A stretch of DNA of 64,000 nucleotides from NCBI RefSeq assembly GCF_041153465.1, contig NZ_CP154858.1, positions 2,666,001 to 2,730,000 on the forward strand, in the 5' to 3' direction. The position numbers and the translations under genes are program-made. Each line of letters opens with the position of its first letter. Position 1 is the stretch's first letter. The notes under the pieces are model-generated. The model saw only the letters and a list, made by a program, of their open reading frames with translations. It was not told where the DNA came from and made no database searches. This stretch comes from Thermohahella caldifontis. Its GTDB lineage: Bacteria; Pseudomonadota; Gammaproteobacteria; Pseudomonadales; Oleiphilaceae. Below, piece by piece: positions 18,700 through 29,376 of the stretch.

Positions 18700-20027
18700 A
18701 TGCAGGACGGCTACCGCAACCTGATCGAACGGCAGACACGCATCCCGGCCTGGGTGCGCTGGATCGAGCTGCTGGTCATCTGCGCAGTCGTACTGGGTCT
18801 GGCCTGGCTGGCCAGACCCGAGGACCCCTTCTTTCTCGGGGACCCTTTCCCTGGCCACTGCTGGCGCCGGTGCTGGTGGCGCTCCGGTATGGCTTCTTCG
18901 CCGGCTTCATTGCCGTGGCACTGGAAGCACTCATCCTGGTGGGTGTGGTGCAGCATCTTGAGCTCAATCTGGCCACCTTGCCCTACAGTTATCTGGTCGG
19001 CCTCGCCGCCACCACCATGCTGGTGGGTGAGTTCCGCGACTACTGGCAGCGCCAGATTGACGTGCTGAAACAGTCCAACGCCTACCGACAGATTCGTCTG
19101 GACGAATTCACCCGCAACTACCATCTGCTCAAGGTCTCTCATGATCGCCTGGAAATGCAGCTGGCCGGCAGTGGTCAGAGTCTGCGGGAAGCCCTGCGGC
19201 ATCTCCAGCGCCAGCTCCAGAAAGCGGATACCGCCACCTTCACCCCCCAAGCGGCCAAATCCGCACTGGATATTCTGGCGGAGTACGGCAGCCTGCAGCG
19301 GGCGGCACTGCTGGTCGTGGAGGGGGGCATTCTCATGCCCGGGCCCGTGGCGGAAATCGGAGGCATGACCGAGGTGGATCTGGATGATCACCTCGTTCAC
19401 CGCTGTCTCGAGATCCGCCAACTGGTCTCCATCCGCCTCGAACTGCAGGGCAAGAAACTGGATTTTGATACCCGCTATCTGGCCGTGATTCCTCTGCTGG
19501 ACAGCGAAGAGACCCTGCGAGGCCTGGTGGTGGTGCAGCTGATGCCTTTCTTTGCCTTCGAGGACAAGACGCTGAGGCTGCTGGCGGTGCTGGCCGGACG
19601 CATTGCCGACTTCATGCACTTCCACGAAATGGTGCCCGGGGAAGACGATGAAGACGCCATTGTCTTCTGGGCCAACCTCAAACGGGCGCTGATTGACCGG
19701 GTGTTGTATCAGGTGCCCGGCAGCCTCATGCTCATGCGGGTCACCCCGTCCGATGAGGGCGAACGTTTCATCGAGCTGGTGGAGAGCATCCGCCGTGGGC
19801 TGGATCTGATCCTGATCCGGCAGGGCGATCCGGTTCAAGTGCTGGTGTTGCTGCCCCTCACCGACGAGCTGGGCCTGGCCGGTTATCGTCAGCGCCTCGA
19901 TGACCGGGTGAGGGAAGTACTGGGACGGACCGTGCTCGATCTGCCGGTCAGCCTCCACCGCCACACCCTGTCCACGGAACAGGCACTTGCCGCCTTCCTG
20001 AAGGAGCACGGCATCCATGGTCAGTAA
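18700..20027 (+). CDS. pelD: PelD: inner-membrane c-di-GMP receptor of Pel synthesis (single-base frameshift)
   Basis: PelD activates the PelF synthase complex when c-di-GMP binds. Membrane helices lie in the first 110 residues, then a helical stalk, a GAF domain (about 150-300) and a degenerate GGDEF domain. The inhibitory-site motif RQGD in LILIRQGDPVQVLVLL matches the RxxD that binds c-di-GMP in P. aeruginosa, so regulation is probably conserved. The frame breaks at the CCC at 18849-18851. One more C gives GDPFPWPLLAPVLVALRYG and a protein of about 442 residues. It starts 4 bases after pelC. Confidence 0.9.
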
Positions 20028-21051
20028 GTGGCTGGCACTGCAGGCAGTCATTCTCGAGAGTACCGGGCTGGTGGCCCTGTTCTCGGATGGGCCGGAGACC
20101 GATCGCCTGGCCGTGTATGTGGTCTGCCACCTGCTGGCCTCGCTGGTGCTGTCCCTGCTGATGCTGGGGCTGTTGCCGGAGCGCTACCGCCGGCCTCGGT
20201 GGCGCGTCATCGGTCTGCTGACCACCCTGCAGTTTGCCATCCCCATCATCGGTTCCGCCGGCACCGTGGCCGGAATTCTGCTGGCCCTGTACCTGCCACG
20301 CAAGGAGCGGCGCATCCCCTGGCATGAGGTGCCCATTCCCGACCTGCCCTTCAAGCCGGTACCCGTCTCGGCCCAACCACTCTACAGTCACGGCGGCCTG
20401 CAGCAGGTCTTGCGCGAGGCGGCAGATGCGGACAAGCGGGTGGGCGCCGTCATGGCCACGAAGCAGATGCACGAGCGCGACCGTATCCGTATCCTGCGTC
20501 AGGCCCTCAAGGATCCGGCGGATGATGTTCGCCTGCTCGCCTATGCCATGCTGGACGAGAAGGAAAAGGAGATCAGCGAGCGCATCATGGCGCGCCAAAA
20601 GGCCATCGAGGAAACGGAGGATGAAGAGGCCTGCCTGCCCCTGCGCCTGCAGCTGGCCCAGGACTATTGGGAAATGGCCTACCTCGGCATCGCTCAGGGG
20701 GGCGTCAAGGTGCATTTTCTCAACGAGGCGGAAAAGCAGATCAATCTCATTCTGAAGCGGGAGAGCCATCCCGCCGCCCTGCGCATGCTGGGTCGGATCA
20801 AGCTGGAACGGGGGGATTACGAGGCGGCCGAGCACCTGTTCAACGAAGCCATGCTCAATGGCATGCCCGCAGGTCAGCTGCTGCCCTATCTGGCCGAAGT
20901 GGCCTACCACCAGCGCGCCTGGGGGAAGCTGATCAGTTACCTGATGGCCGCCCGCGTGACCGGGCGCGTGCACCCGTCATTCCGTCCGATTCTTCACTAC
21001 TGGCTGGGACCGGAAACCGGCAAGGAGTCCGCGCATGGCAAAAACGCCTGA
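20017..21051 (+). CDS. pelE: PelE: inner-membrane TPR protein of the Pel synthase complex
   Basis: 344 residues. Membrane segments occupy the first 95 residues (CHLLASLVLSLLMLGLL, FAIPIIGSAGTVAGILLALY). A cytoplasmic helical/TPR region follows (HPAALRMLGRIKLERGDYEA, AEHLFNEAMLNG). PelE bridges PelD and the glycosyltransferase PelF in the inner-membrane complex. It overlaps the pelD stop by 11 bases and pelF by 17. Confidence 0.9.
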   Translation: MVSKWLALQAVILESTGLVALFSDGPETDRLAVYVVCHLLASLVLSLLMLGLLPERYRRPRWRVIGLLTTLQFAIPIIGSAGTVAGILLALYLPRKERRIPWHEVPIPDLPFKPVPVSAQPLYSHGGLQQVLREAADADKRVGAVMATKQMHERDRIRILRQALKDPADDVRLLAYAMLDEKEKEISERIMARQKAIEETEDEEACLPLRLQLAQDYWEMAYLGIAQGGVKVHFLNEAEKQINLILKRESHPAALRMLGRIKLERGDYEAAEHLFNEAMLNGMPAGQLLPYLAEVAYHQRAWGKLISYLMAARVTGRVHPSFRPILHYWLGPETGKESAHGKNA

Positions 21052-22564
21052 ACGACCCATCGCGGACATCGCATTGCTGCTGGAAGGGACCTACCCCTAT
21101 ATCCGGGGCGGCGTGTCCTCCTGGGTACACCAGATCATCAACGGCCTGCCGGATTACACCTTTGCCCTGATCTTTCTGGGGGGCGCACGGGAACACTACG
21201 GCAAGATGCAATATGAACTGCCGCCCAACGTGAAGCATCTGGAAGTCCATTACATGATGGAAACCTCCGTTCAGGGGCACCCCAAGCCCCGCAAGGGCAA
21301 TCCGGTGGCCTTTGATGCCATGCGCCGCCTGCATGAAGAATTCAAGCGCAAGGCCCCGGTGGATCCGGACATCATGAAAAAGGTTTTCGAGGACCTGGGT
21401 CGCCCCGGCGGGATCAGCAAGGACGACTTCCTGTACAGCGAAGAAGCCTGGCATACCATCACCCATGACTACGAGCGCTACTGCACGGAACCTTCCTTCA
21501 TCGACTACTTCTGGTCCGTGCGCATCATGCATGCGCCCCTCTTCCTGCTCGCCGACGTGGCCCGCAACATGCCTCCGGTACGGGCCCTGCACTCCATTTC
21601 CACCGGCTACGCAGGGCTGCTCGGGACCATGGTCAGTCGTCAGCGGGACTTGCCCTTCATCCTCTCAGAACATGGCATCTACACCAAGGAGCGCAAGATT
21701 GACCTGGCCCAGGCGCGCTGGATCCATGACCCGGAAGAGCCTCTCGGCGGTACGCTGCAGCAGGAGGTGGGCTACATCCGCAACCTCTGGATCCGCTTCT
21801 TCGAGGTGCTTGGGCGGCTGACCTACCAGCAGGCGGACCCCATCGTCTCCCTCTACGGAGGCAACCGGGAACGCCAGATTCAGGACGGTGCCCCGCCGGA
21901 GAAGTGCATCGTCATTCCCAACGGCATTTCCCCGGAACGGTTCGACCCGGTGCGGGCCGCCCGGCCCAAGGCCATACCCAAGGTGCTCGGCCTCATCGGG
22001 CGCGTGGTGCCCATCAAGGACATCAAGACCTTCATCCGTGCCATCCGGGTGGTCTGCAACGAGATTCCCGATGCGGAAGGCTGGATTGTCGGCCCGGAAG
22101 ACGAAGATCCGGCCTACGTGGCCGAATGCAAGGATCTGGCACAGGGGCTGGGTCTGGGCGATCAGGTGAAATTTCTCGGCTTCCAGAATATTGCCGACAT
22201 CCTGCCCAAACTGGGGCTGATGGTGCTGACCAGCATCAGTGAGGCACAGCCGCTGGTGATCCTGGAAGCCTACGCGGCCGGTCTGCCCTGTGTGGCCACG
22301 GACGTGGGATCCTGCCGGGAACTGATCGAAGGTGCGACGGAAGAAGACAAGGCGCTGGGCAGCGGTGGCGCCGTGGTGGCCATTGCCGATCCGGATGCCA
22401 CCGCCCGCGAGTGCATCCGGCTGCTGACGGACGAGGAACACTGGTATGCGGCCCAGGCCGCCGGCTTCGAGCGCGTCAAGCGCTTCTACACGCTCGAACT
22501 CATGTTCAGGAACTACCACGATCTCTACGATGCGGCCATGGAGAAGAGCCCATGGCCGGCATAG
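21035..22564 (+). CDS. pelF: PelF: Pel glycosyltransferase (GT4)
   Basis: 509 residues, the family length. A cytoplasmic GT-B glycosyltransferase that polymerises Pel from UDP-sugars. Near the N-terminus is LLLEGTYPYIRGGVSSWVHQ, a PelF hallmark. The C-terminal domain shows GLIGRVVPIKDIKTFIRA, WIVGPEDEDPAY, LGFQNIADILPKLGLMVL and SISEAQPLVILEAYAAGLP with the conserved GT4 E-x7-E region. It overlaps both neighbours. Confidence 0.95.
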   Translation: MAKTPERPIADIALLLEGTYPYIRGGVSSWVHQIINGLPDYTFALIFLGGAREHYGKMQYELPPNVKHLEVHYMMETSVQGHPKPRKGNPVAFDAMRRLHEEFKRKAPVDPDIMKKVFEDLGRPGGISKDDFLYSEEAWHTITHDYERYCTEPSFIDYFWSVRIMHAPLFLLADVARNMPPVRALHSISTGYAGLLGTMVSRQRDLPFILSEHGIYTKERKIDLAQARWIHDPEEPLGGTLQQEVGYIRNLWIRFFEVLGRLTYQQADPIVSLYGGNRERQIQDGAPPEKCIVIPNGISPERFDPVRAARPKAIPKVLGLIGRVVPIKDIKTFIRAIRVVCNEIPDAEGWIVGPEDEDPAYVAECKDLAQGLGLGDQVKFLGFQNIADILPKLGLMVLTSISEAQPLVILEAYAAGLPCVATDVGSCRELIEGATEEDKALGSGGAVVAIADPDATARECIRLLTDEEHWYAAQAAGFERVKRFYTLELMFRNYHDLYDAAMEKSPWPA

Positions 22565-23925
22565 GCTTCGAAATTCGCAAGATTCTGGAGAAGGACACCC
22601 TGCTGTCCATCCTCGAAGCCTATGGTTTTGCCGGGCTGATCGGATCCGGCCCCTGGGTGCTGTCGGTGCTGGGCGTCATGCTCATCGGTATCCTGAGCTT
22701 TGGCCTGGTGGTGCCCCAGACACTGATCGTCCAGTTTCTGGTCTCCGTCACCTACCTCATGGCCAGCAGCCTCATCCTGACCGGTGTCCTGCAACTGATG
22801 TTCACCCGCTTCGTGGCCGATCGCCTGTTCGAGAAAAAGCGGGGCATCATCCTGGCCAACCTGATGGGGGCCATCTGGCTGACCCTGCTGGCTGCCGGCA
22901 TCATCGGCGCCTGCATCCTCTGGCTCTGGTTTGATGAACCGATCCTGTACGAACTGCTCATGCTGGCCAACTTCGTGGTACTCTGCGGACTCTGGATCGC
23001 GGTCATCTTCCTGTCCAGCATGAAGCAGTACATGCAGATCGTGGTCCTGTTTTTCGCGGGATACAGCATTGCCGTGCTGGGATCCCTGGCCATGACGCCC
23101 TTCGGACTGCCAGGGCTGCTGGGCGGCGTGTTGCTCGGGCACAGCTTCCTGTTCTTCAGCTTCCTGTATCTCATCATCCGCGAGTACCCGGGCACCCACT
23201 TTGTGGAGTTCAGTTTCCTGCGCCGGCGCCTGATTTTCATCTCGCTGATCTTCACGGGGTTGTTCTTCAATGCCGCCGTCTGGGTGGACAAGTTTATCTT
23301 CTGGTTCACCCCCGAGACCTCCCAGCCGGTCATCGGCCCCCTGCGCGCCTCCCTGATCTACGATCTGCCCATCTTTCTGGCCTACCTGTCCATCATTCCC
23401 GGCATGGCCGTGTTTCTGGTGCGCATGGAGGCGGACTTTGCCGAACACTACGACCAGTTCTACAACGCGGTCCGGGAGGGTGACACGCTCGGACACATCT
23501 ACTACTTCAAGGATCAGATGGTCTACACGGCCCGGCAGGGCATCTATGAAATCTTCAAGGTGCAGGGCATGACGGTGGTGATCCTGCTCCTCTGGGGCGA
23601 GGATATCCTGCGCCTGATCGGCATTTCCCCCCTGTATCTCAGGCTATTTTACGTGGATGTGATCGGGGTCAGCATCCAGGTGCTGCTGCTGGCCATTCTC
23701 AACGTCCTGTTCTACCTCGATTACCGGCGCCTGGCGCTGGGCCTCACGGCTTTCTTTCTGGTTGCCAACGCTTTCCTCACCTGGCTCAGCATTCAGCTCG
23801 GCGCCGCATTCTTTGGCTATGGCTTTGCCGTCAGCGTGGCCCTCACGGTCATCATCGGGCTCTGGCTGCTGTCCTGGAAGATGGATCGTCTGGAGTACGA
23901 AACCTTCATGCTTCAGGGCCGCTGA
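22552..23925 (+). CDS. pelG: PelG: polytopic inner-membrane protein of Pel synthesis
   Basis: 457 residues with about 12 membrane helices, a Wzx/MATE-like flippase-type fold. It begins MAGIGFEIRKILEKDTLLS, a strong PelG signature. The ATG at 22552 is inside pelF (13-base overlap). PelG works with PelD and PelE in the synthase complex, probably moving polymer across the inner membrane. It is the last gene of the operon. The 121 bases that follow contain the vgrG promoter and no clear terminator. Confidence 0.95.
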   Translation: MAGIGFEIRKILEKDTLLSILEAYGFAGLIGSGPWVLSVLGVMLIGILSFGLVVPQTLIVQFLVSVTYLMASSLILTGVLQLMFTRFVADRLFEKKRGIILANLMGAIWLTLLAAGIIGACILWLWFDEPILYELLMLANFVVLCGLWIAVIFLSSMKQYMQIVVLFFAGYSIAVLGSLAMTPFGLPGLLGGVLLGHSFLFFSFLYLIIREYPGTHFVEFSFLRRRLIFISLIFTGLFFNAAVWVDKFIFWFTPETSQPVIGPLRASLIYDLPIFLAYLSIIPGMAVFLVRMEADFAEHYDQFYNAVREGDTLGHIYYFKDQMVYTARQGIYEIFKVQGMTVVILLLWGEDILRLIGISPLYLRLFYVDVIGVSIQVLLLAILNVLFYLDYRRLALGLTAFFLVANAFLTWLSIQLGAAFFGYGFAVSVALTVIIGLWLLSWKMDRLEYETFMLQGR

Positions 23926-23981
23926 GCCGGTATTCAGGGGCCGGAGCGGCGTGGCGCGCTGCGTCCGGCTGAAACCCGCGC

Positions 23982-24011
23982 TTGATCCGGAGCGCCGCGG
24001 TTCCCTATAAT
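23982..24011 (+). promoter_or_regulatory. Sigma-70 type promoter of vgrG
   Basis: TTGATC (23982-23987), an 18-base spacer and a perfect TATAAT (24006-24011), 36 bases before the vgrG ATG at 24047. It suggests the effector is transcribed independently of the pel operon. Confidence 0.6.
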
Positions 24012-24046
24012 CCGGTCGTTGAACCAGCAATCACAAGGACGTCGTG

Positions 24047-27000
24047 ATGTCTGCTCCGCAAGGATCCGCGGGGTCTTCACCCTGTTTGACATTTCGCCTG
24101 TCCGGCGTGGACGGCCTGCGCCTGCGCAGCGTGTCCATCCGGGCCGGACTGTCGCGCCTGTTTGAAGCCCGGGTGCACTGCGTCACCGACACCCCGCCGC
24201 CCCATCCGCGTGACTGGCTGCGCAAACCTGCACTCATCCGGCGCCGGACCGATGCCGGGGATCGTCTGCTGCACGGTTACGTCAGAGAGATCACCCGCCT
24301 GCCACCGGAAGGACGCTTCACCGGCCTGGCCTTCACCATCGTACCGGCGCACTGGTGGCTCACACGGCGAGTCGGCCGCTCGCAGCACCCGGACTGCACA
24401 CCGGCAGAAGTCATTACCCGCCTTTGCCGGGAAGCCGGCCCGGAAACGGCCGATCTGGTCTTCAGCCTGCACCGCGCCCCCATGAAGCGGCCCGCCATCA
24501 CCCGCCTCGACGAGTCCGACTGGCAGTTCATCGAGCGCCTCCTGGCCGAGGAAGGCTGGCATTACACCTTCGAGCACACGGAATCGGGCCACCGGCTGGT
24601 GATCTCCGATCACGGCAACCTTTACCGGACGGTACCGGGCCGTTATCGCCTGCTGGAAACCGAAGACCGCATCCGGCCGGACAAGCAGGTTGCCGCACGC
24701 AGCCGCCAGCGTGCCCGGGTTGTTGCCGACGCCGTGCGGCTGGACGGCTGGGATCCCGAACGCCCGGGAACCTGGATCAGTGCCCGGGCCGGTGCCGAGC
24801 AGGCGCAGACCCTGCACCAGCTCTACGACAGTCTCGCCGCCAGGCTGGATCCCGAAACCCGTGCCCGGCAGCAACTGGACCGGCGGACCCATCGGGGGAT
24901 GTCACTGGAGCTCTGGAGCCCCCGTCCGGATCTGGAAGTCGGGCTGCTCATGGTGCCACCGGGGCACAAGGAGCCCTGGGTCATCACCGCCCTGGAGTAC
25001 GACGGCAAGGTGGAAGGGGCTGCGGACGCCCTTGCCGGTACTCAGGGAGACCGGCACCGCAATCGCCTGATCCTGCATCCGGAAGACAGCCTGCATCCGC
25101 CCGCAGTGGCGGACCGCATCCGTACCGGTGGCCCCATGACCGGCATCGTCTGGGGCACGGAAACCGGTCGGGCTCAGACGGATGCACAGGGCAGGGTACA
25201 GGTGGCCTGGCACTGGGACCCGGATGCCAGGCCCGGTCCCCACCTGCGCGTCGATCACGGCTGGGCCGGCGACCGGCGTGGCAGTTGCGTCCTGCCCCGT
25301 GCCGGACAGGACGTGCTGGTGGACTTCGAGGACGGACACCCGGATGGTGGTGTGGTGCTGGGCAGCCTCTGGCATGGTGGCCATCGTCCGCCGGTGGCCG
25401 CCGCGGAACACGACCTCATCCGCCTGCGCACGGCGGTGGTCGGCACGCAGGACGCCCATGAACTGACCCTGGATGACCGCCAGGACCAGACCCGCCTGTC
25501 GCTGGCCAGTGCCGGCGACCTGCGCCTGCACGTCAGCGCGCACCGCACGGTGACCGTGGAAGGAGACCGTCTCCAGCATGCAGGCGGCAGCCTGATGCGT
25601 CAGGTGGACGGCGATCTGCACCTGCACAGCGGCAAGGAAAGGATCGCACAGAGCCAGGGCAACCGAACGAGCCAGACCAGTGACTGGCAGGGCCAGGCGA
25701 AAACCGCCCATCTCAACGCAGCGGGGGCACTCACCTTGCGTGCCAGCGGCCAGATCGTCATCGAGGCCGGGACCATCGGCATCAACGGCGCACTCAGTGT
25801 CAGCAGCAGCGGCATCTCCCTCGGCGCAGGCACCGCCCGGATCAACACCGGGGCCATCAGCGGACAGGGTGCCCCATCCCGCTCACCCGGTTCCGCCACC
25901 CTGAGACAGATCACCGCCCTCGGCGCCCCGCGGGCACCCAGACGTGTCCCCCGGAATCTCCCGCTGAACCTGGCCGCGCTCACCTTCAGCGCCCTGCCAC
26001 CCCTGCACGAATGGATCTGGCCCGACCGCAGCCTCCCCCCAGGGCTGAGGGCCCCGCACCCGGGCGTACCCTGCACATCCGCACCCAAAGCCCGGAAGGA
26101 CGGCCCGTACCGGGCGTGTCCCTCACACTCACCTTTGATGATGGCAGCCAGCACCTGGCCCGCACCGGAGCGGACGGCACCATCAAGGCAGCCGACGCGC
26201 CCCGCCAGCCCGCCGAGGCGCGTATTGCCGACCCTGACGCCGCCCGCGCTGCCGTACTCAGCACACAGTTCGACGGGGCACTGAAGGCCGCTGACCCGGA
26301 GGCCCTCATGCGGCTGCTAACCCGGGATGGTTTTCCGGCTGCAGCGGTGCGCCGCCACTGGCAGACCTGGTACAGCGACGGCAAGGACCTGGCCGAGGTG
26401 CTCCGCAACACCTTCGGCAACCAGCCCGGCTGGCCCGCCCTGCGTCTTGAACTGTGCAATCAGGGCCTGCTGCCCAGCGGCTGGATCCAATCCCGGCGCA
26501 ACAGGCGTGACCGCCTGCCCCGGGCTTCCGGAACCGCCTCCCGGGAGGGCTTGCCGGAAAAATTTGCCCTGCGCGTCAACCTGCCGCCACAGATCACCCT
26601 GGGTGCCGGGCTCCGTGCCGAAGTCATCCCCATTGATGGCACGCTGACCCTGCATGCCGCCGAAGCAGCGGGTTACCGGTTCGCCTGGCATATCACCCGG
26701 CCGGATGGCCGGTCGATCCGGATCACTGAGGGCGCCTGGGATCGCACATGCGGCTGGAAACACTTCACCACACATGGTCGCTGGCGGCTGCAGTGTGACA
26801 TCACCCTGCCCGATGGCCGCGTGCTGACCCTGTACGAGCAGTTCGACGTGCAGCCCTGGACGGTACGCCTACGTGATGCGCTCAGCGACCAGGCCGCCGC
26901 CAAAGAACAGGACCCGCGGGAGGTGCTCGAAGCACTCGGTGCCCGCCTCAGGATATTGGAAGAGCTGGAGAAGGCTCATCCGGCCCCTGAAGATAAAAAG

Positions 27001-28713
27001 AACGCCTACGAAGACCGCAAGGATGCCCTGAAGGCCCAGTTCGAATTCCTGAGATTTGCTCTCGAAGGTCAGGAGGAGGCTGACGCCATCCCCGTCAAGG
27101 CCATCTGGTATGCCAAAGCCAGCGGTCAGAGCCAGCTGCTGAATGTCACCCTGTTCCTGTCGGTACAGGGCACCCACTGGCAGGCCACGCTTGTGGACTG
27201 GACCGTCCCGGGCGACCGCCTGCGCAGCAGTGTCAGCGAAGGTACCGGCAGACATGTGGACGAAGCCATCGGCAAGGCCTTCAACGAATGGGCAGACAAC
27301 GCCCGCTATGATGACGGCTACATTGCCTGGGAATTCGATGAAAAAGCCGTGGGCGCGCCTGTAGCCACCACCCGGGGCCGATTCGAAACGGACGGCGCCA
27401 CCTTCGGCGACACCTTCTCATCCGTCAGCGGCTGGACCTCACTGGGGCTGGCGGTGGGCAGCTTGGCCCTGGTGGGCCTGTCCACGCTCGTCCCGGTCGC
27501 CGGCCCGATCATCACCGCCACGGTCTGGGGCAGTGTTTTCACCGGCGCCACCGCCAGCGTCGTCAACCTCGTACAGAACTACGATGAAGGCTACCGCGAC
27601 TGGCGCAGCAACGGGCTGGACGTGCTCAGCCTCGTCAGCCTCGGGGCATCCGGCGTCTGGGCACGGGGAGCCAAAATGGCCTTAAGCACCGGCCGGACCG
27701 GTCTGCGCAATGCCGGCATGTTCGGCCAGCTCACCGCTGATGGCTGGCAGGGCGTCATCATGGCCGAAGACCTGCTTGACGAGTGGGAAGCCGTCAATGC
27801 CGACCCCGGCCTCAGCCCGGACGAACGGCTGGACAAGCTGGTGCAGTTGGCTCGCAACGCCGTGATGGCCGGTACCCTCACCGCCCTGAGCTTCCGGGGC
27901 ACCGTCAGGGATATCCAGGCCCTCAAAAGCGGAGAATTCGACCCCGCCCGCCTCAAGCGCCTGGCTGACACGGACACCCGCCTGACCGAAGCGGACGCCC
28001 AGCCGGTTCGCAAGGTCGAAGCCGACGAAACCGAGGTGACCCTCACCCTTCAGCCCCTTCCGGAGGACACAAGTCCGGAAGGACCTGCGCTGGACTACGA
28101 GCCCCACCCGCAAGCGGCTGAAAAGGGCCCCAAAACCGGAGATCGGGTATTCAAGCGCAAACACAAGGATGGACATGTCCGGGATCCCTACACACTGAGA
28201 AAAGACGGTAAGCCCTTGGGTGCACGAATCGGGAAGGCACCGCCCGAGTTGCGTGGACTTTCAAGGCTGCCTGAGAACTACGAACAACTGCGCAAGGAAG
28301 GATATCCGGACCTGGTGCCTCTGAATCGGGATGGTGAGCCTCAACCACAATTTGAAAACTTCATGGATATCCGCCCTGTCAAGCTCAAGCCCGGGACACG
28401 CATCTACCGCATTGTGGATGAGCTCGCTTCGGACAATGGTGCTTACTGGGCCTACGAATTACCCCCCGACAAACGGGCGTGGCGTGAAGGTTTTGCCGTC
28501 AAGGACTCCTGGAATGACAACGGTTACTATGTGGAGTATGTTGTCAAGGAAACCGATGAAATCTACGCATGGGAAGGAAAGGCTTCAGCACAACAGTACA
28601 AAAAACACAATGGTAAACGGTTTTATTTACCTGGCGGTAGTGTTCAACTTTATATTCAGCCAGGCACAATTCAGACGCCTCCCCCCAAACTGACCCATTG
28701 GAGCGATGATTGA
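24047..28713 (+). CDS. vgrG: Evolved VgrG spike with C-terminal toxin-like domain (single-base frameshift)
   Basis: Type VI secretion spike protein. Residues 1-460 form the VgrG core: phage gp27-like (LDESDWQFIERLLAEEGWHY) and gp5-like OB domain (GIVWGTETGRAQTDAQGRVQ, then VLVDFEDGHPDGGVVLGSLW). A needle-like region follows (DLRLHVSAHRTVTVEGD). The frame breaks at the C6 run 26035-26040. One more C joins both halves into about 1,555 residues. The second half has a pre-toxin helical region with membrane-like segments (GLAVGSLALVGLSTLVPVAG) and a terminal domain (about the last 190 residues) with RIYRIVDELASDNGAYWAY and LPGGSVQLYIQPG. Its enzymatic class is not assigned. ATG 24047 has AAGGAC at good spacing. 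immA1 starts 2 bases after the stop. Confidence 0.88.
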
Positions 28714-28715
28714 TC

Positions 28716-29249
28716 ATGTCACCGGAAATGAAAGCCACCCTGCTCAAACGGAAGTTTTCGAGCATCGAATACATGGAAGAGATGGAACGCCTGTGGAACC
28801 AGTCAGTCGCCGCGCTGGAAAAGTGCATTGACTGGTTTTATGAGCACAACAAGGATTTGGATCTGAGTAGTTGGCAATATGCGGATACGCCCATGGCCTG
28901 GGAAAATCGGGTGCTGCCCAATTTCCGGATGATCTCCGAGGGCATACGGGAGGGTATCGAAATGCATAAAAAAGGTGATTCCGATTACATTTGCGATATA
29001 TCAAACAATATGATGTCGCTGTCCAAGGATATGGATGTCATGGGTGACCTGTGGTTTGACTATATCCCGAAAGATCTGGCTTATACAGTTGGCATACCAA
29101 AGAGTCAGGCCCGCCAAATGGCCAAGAATATCTATTACACCGTAGGCGAGTACTGGCGCCCGGGGGAAATCACGGATGAAGAGGTTACCGGCCCCATCGA
29201 CGAACAGGACCTGCTCCGTTACCTCAGGCCCGGGGAAAGTCCGGATTGA
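28716..29249 (+). CDS. Putative immunity protein ImmA, copy 1 (blocks A-T-E)
   Basis: 177 residues, soluble, mostly helical and acidic, with no known family recognised. It lies 2 bases after the vgrG toxin stop, the usual place for the cognate immunity gene, so it is the best candidate protector against the VgrG C-terminal domain. Variable blocks: residues 71-102 type A (MISEGIREGIEMHKKG), residues 124-138 type T (TVGIPKSQARQMAKN), residues 151-157 type E (EITDEEV). It is the only copy with AWENR where the others have AWEDR. The ATG at 28716 begins the MSPEMKATLLKRKF shared by all copies. Confidence 0.75.
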   Translation: MSPEMKATLLKRKFSSIEYMEEMERLWNQSVAALEKCIDWFYEHNKDLDLSSWQYADTPMAWENRVLPNFRMISEGIREGIEMHKKGDSDYICDISNNMMSLSKDMDVMGDLWFDYIPKDLAYTVGIPKSQARQMAKNIYYTVGEYWRPGEITDEEVTGPIDEQDLLRYLRPGESPD

Positions 29250-29301
29250 GCGCGGCCTGGAAGCAACTCTTTTGCAAACGGCGAATCACCAGGACGTGAC
29301 C

Positions 29302-29361
29302 ATGACACTCATACTCAGCCGTAGGCCGCACCAAAGCCCGTGCTTTCACTTTGCCACTTAA
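29302..29361 (+). pseudogene. csrA-like 5' relic in spacer 1
   Basis: A 19-codon frame beginning MTLILSRRPHQSP, with AGGACGTGACC upstream of its ATG. The first eight residues match the start of CsrA/RsmA proteins (MLILTRR) and of the longer csrA-like gene at 42862. The rest of the gene is deleted, and the frame runs into the sequence that precedes immA2. Confidence 0.6.
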
Positions 29362-29376
29362 CAGAAGGATCTGAGC

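Noticed and set aside
22525..23496. Minus-strand frame of 323 codons opposite pelG
   Set aside because: Its translation is His/Gln/Asp-rich low-complexity sequence, the normal antisense product of a GC-rich membrane-protein gene.
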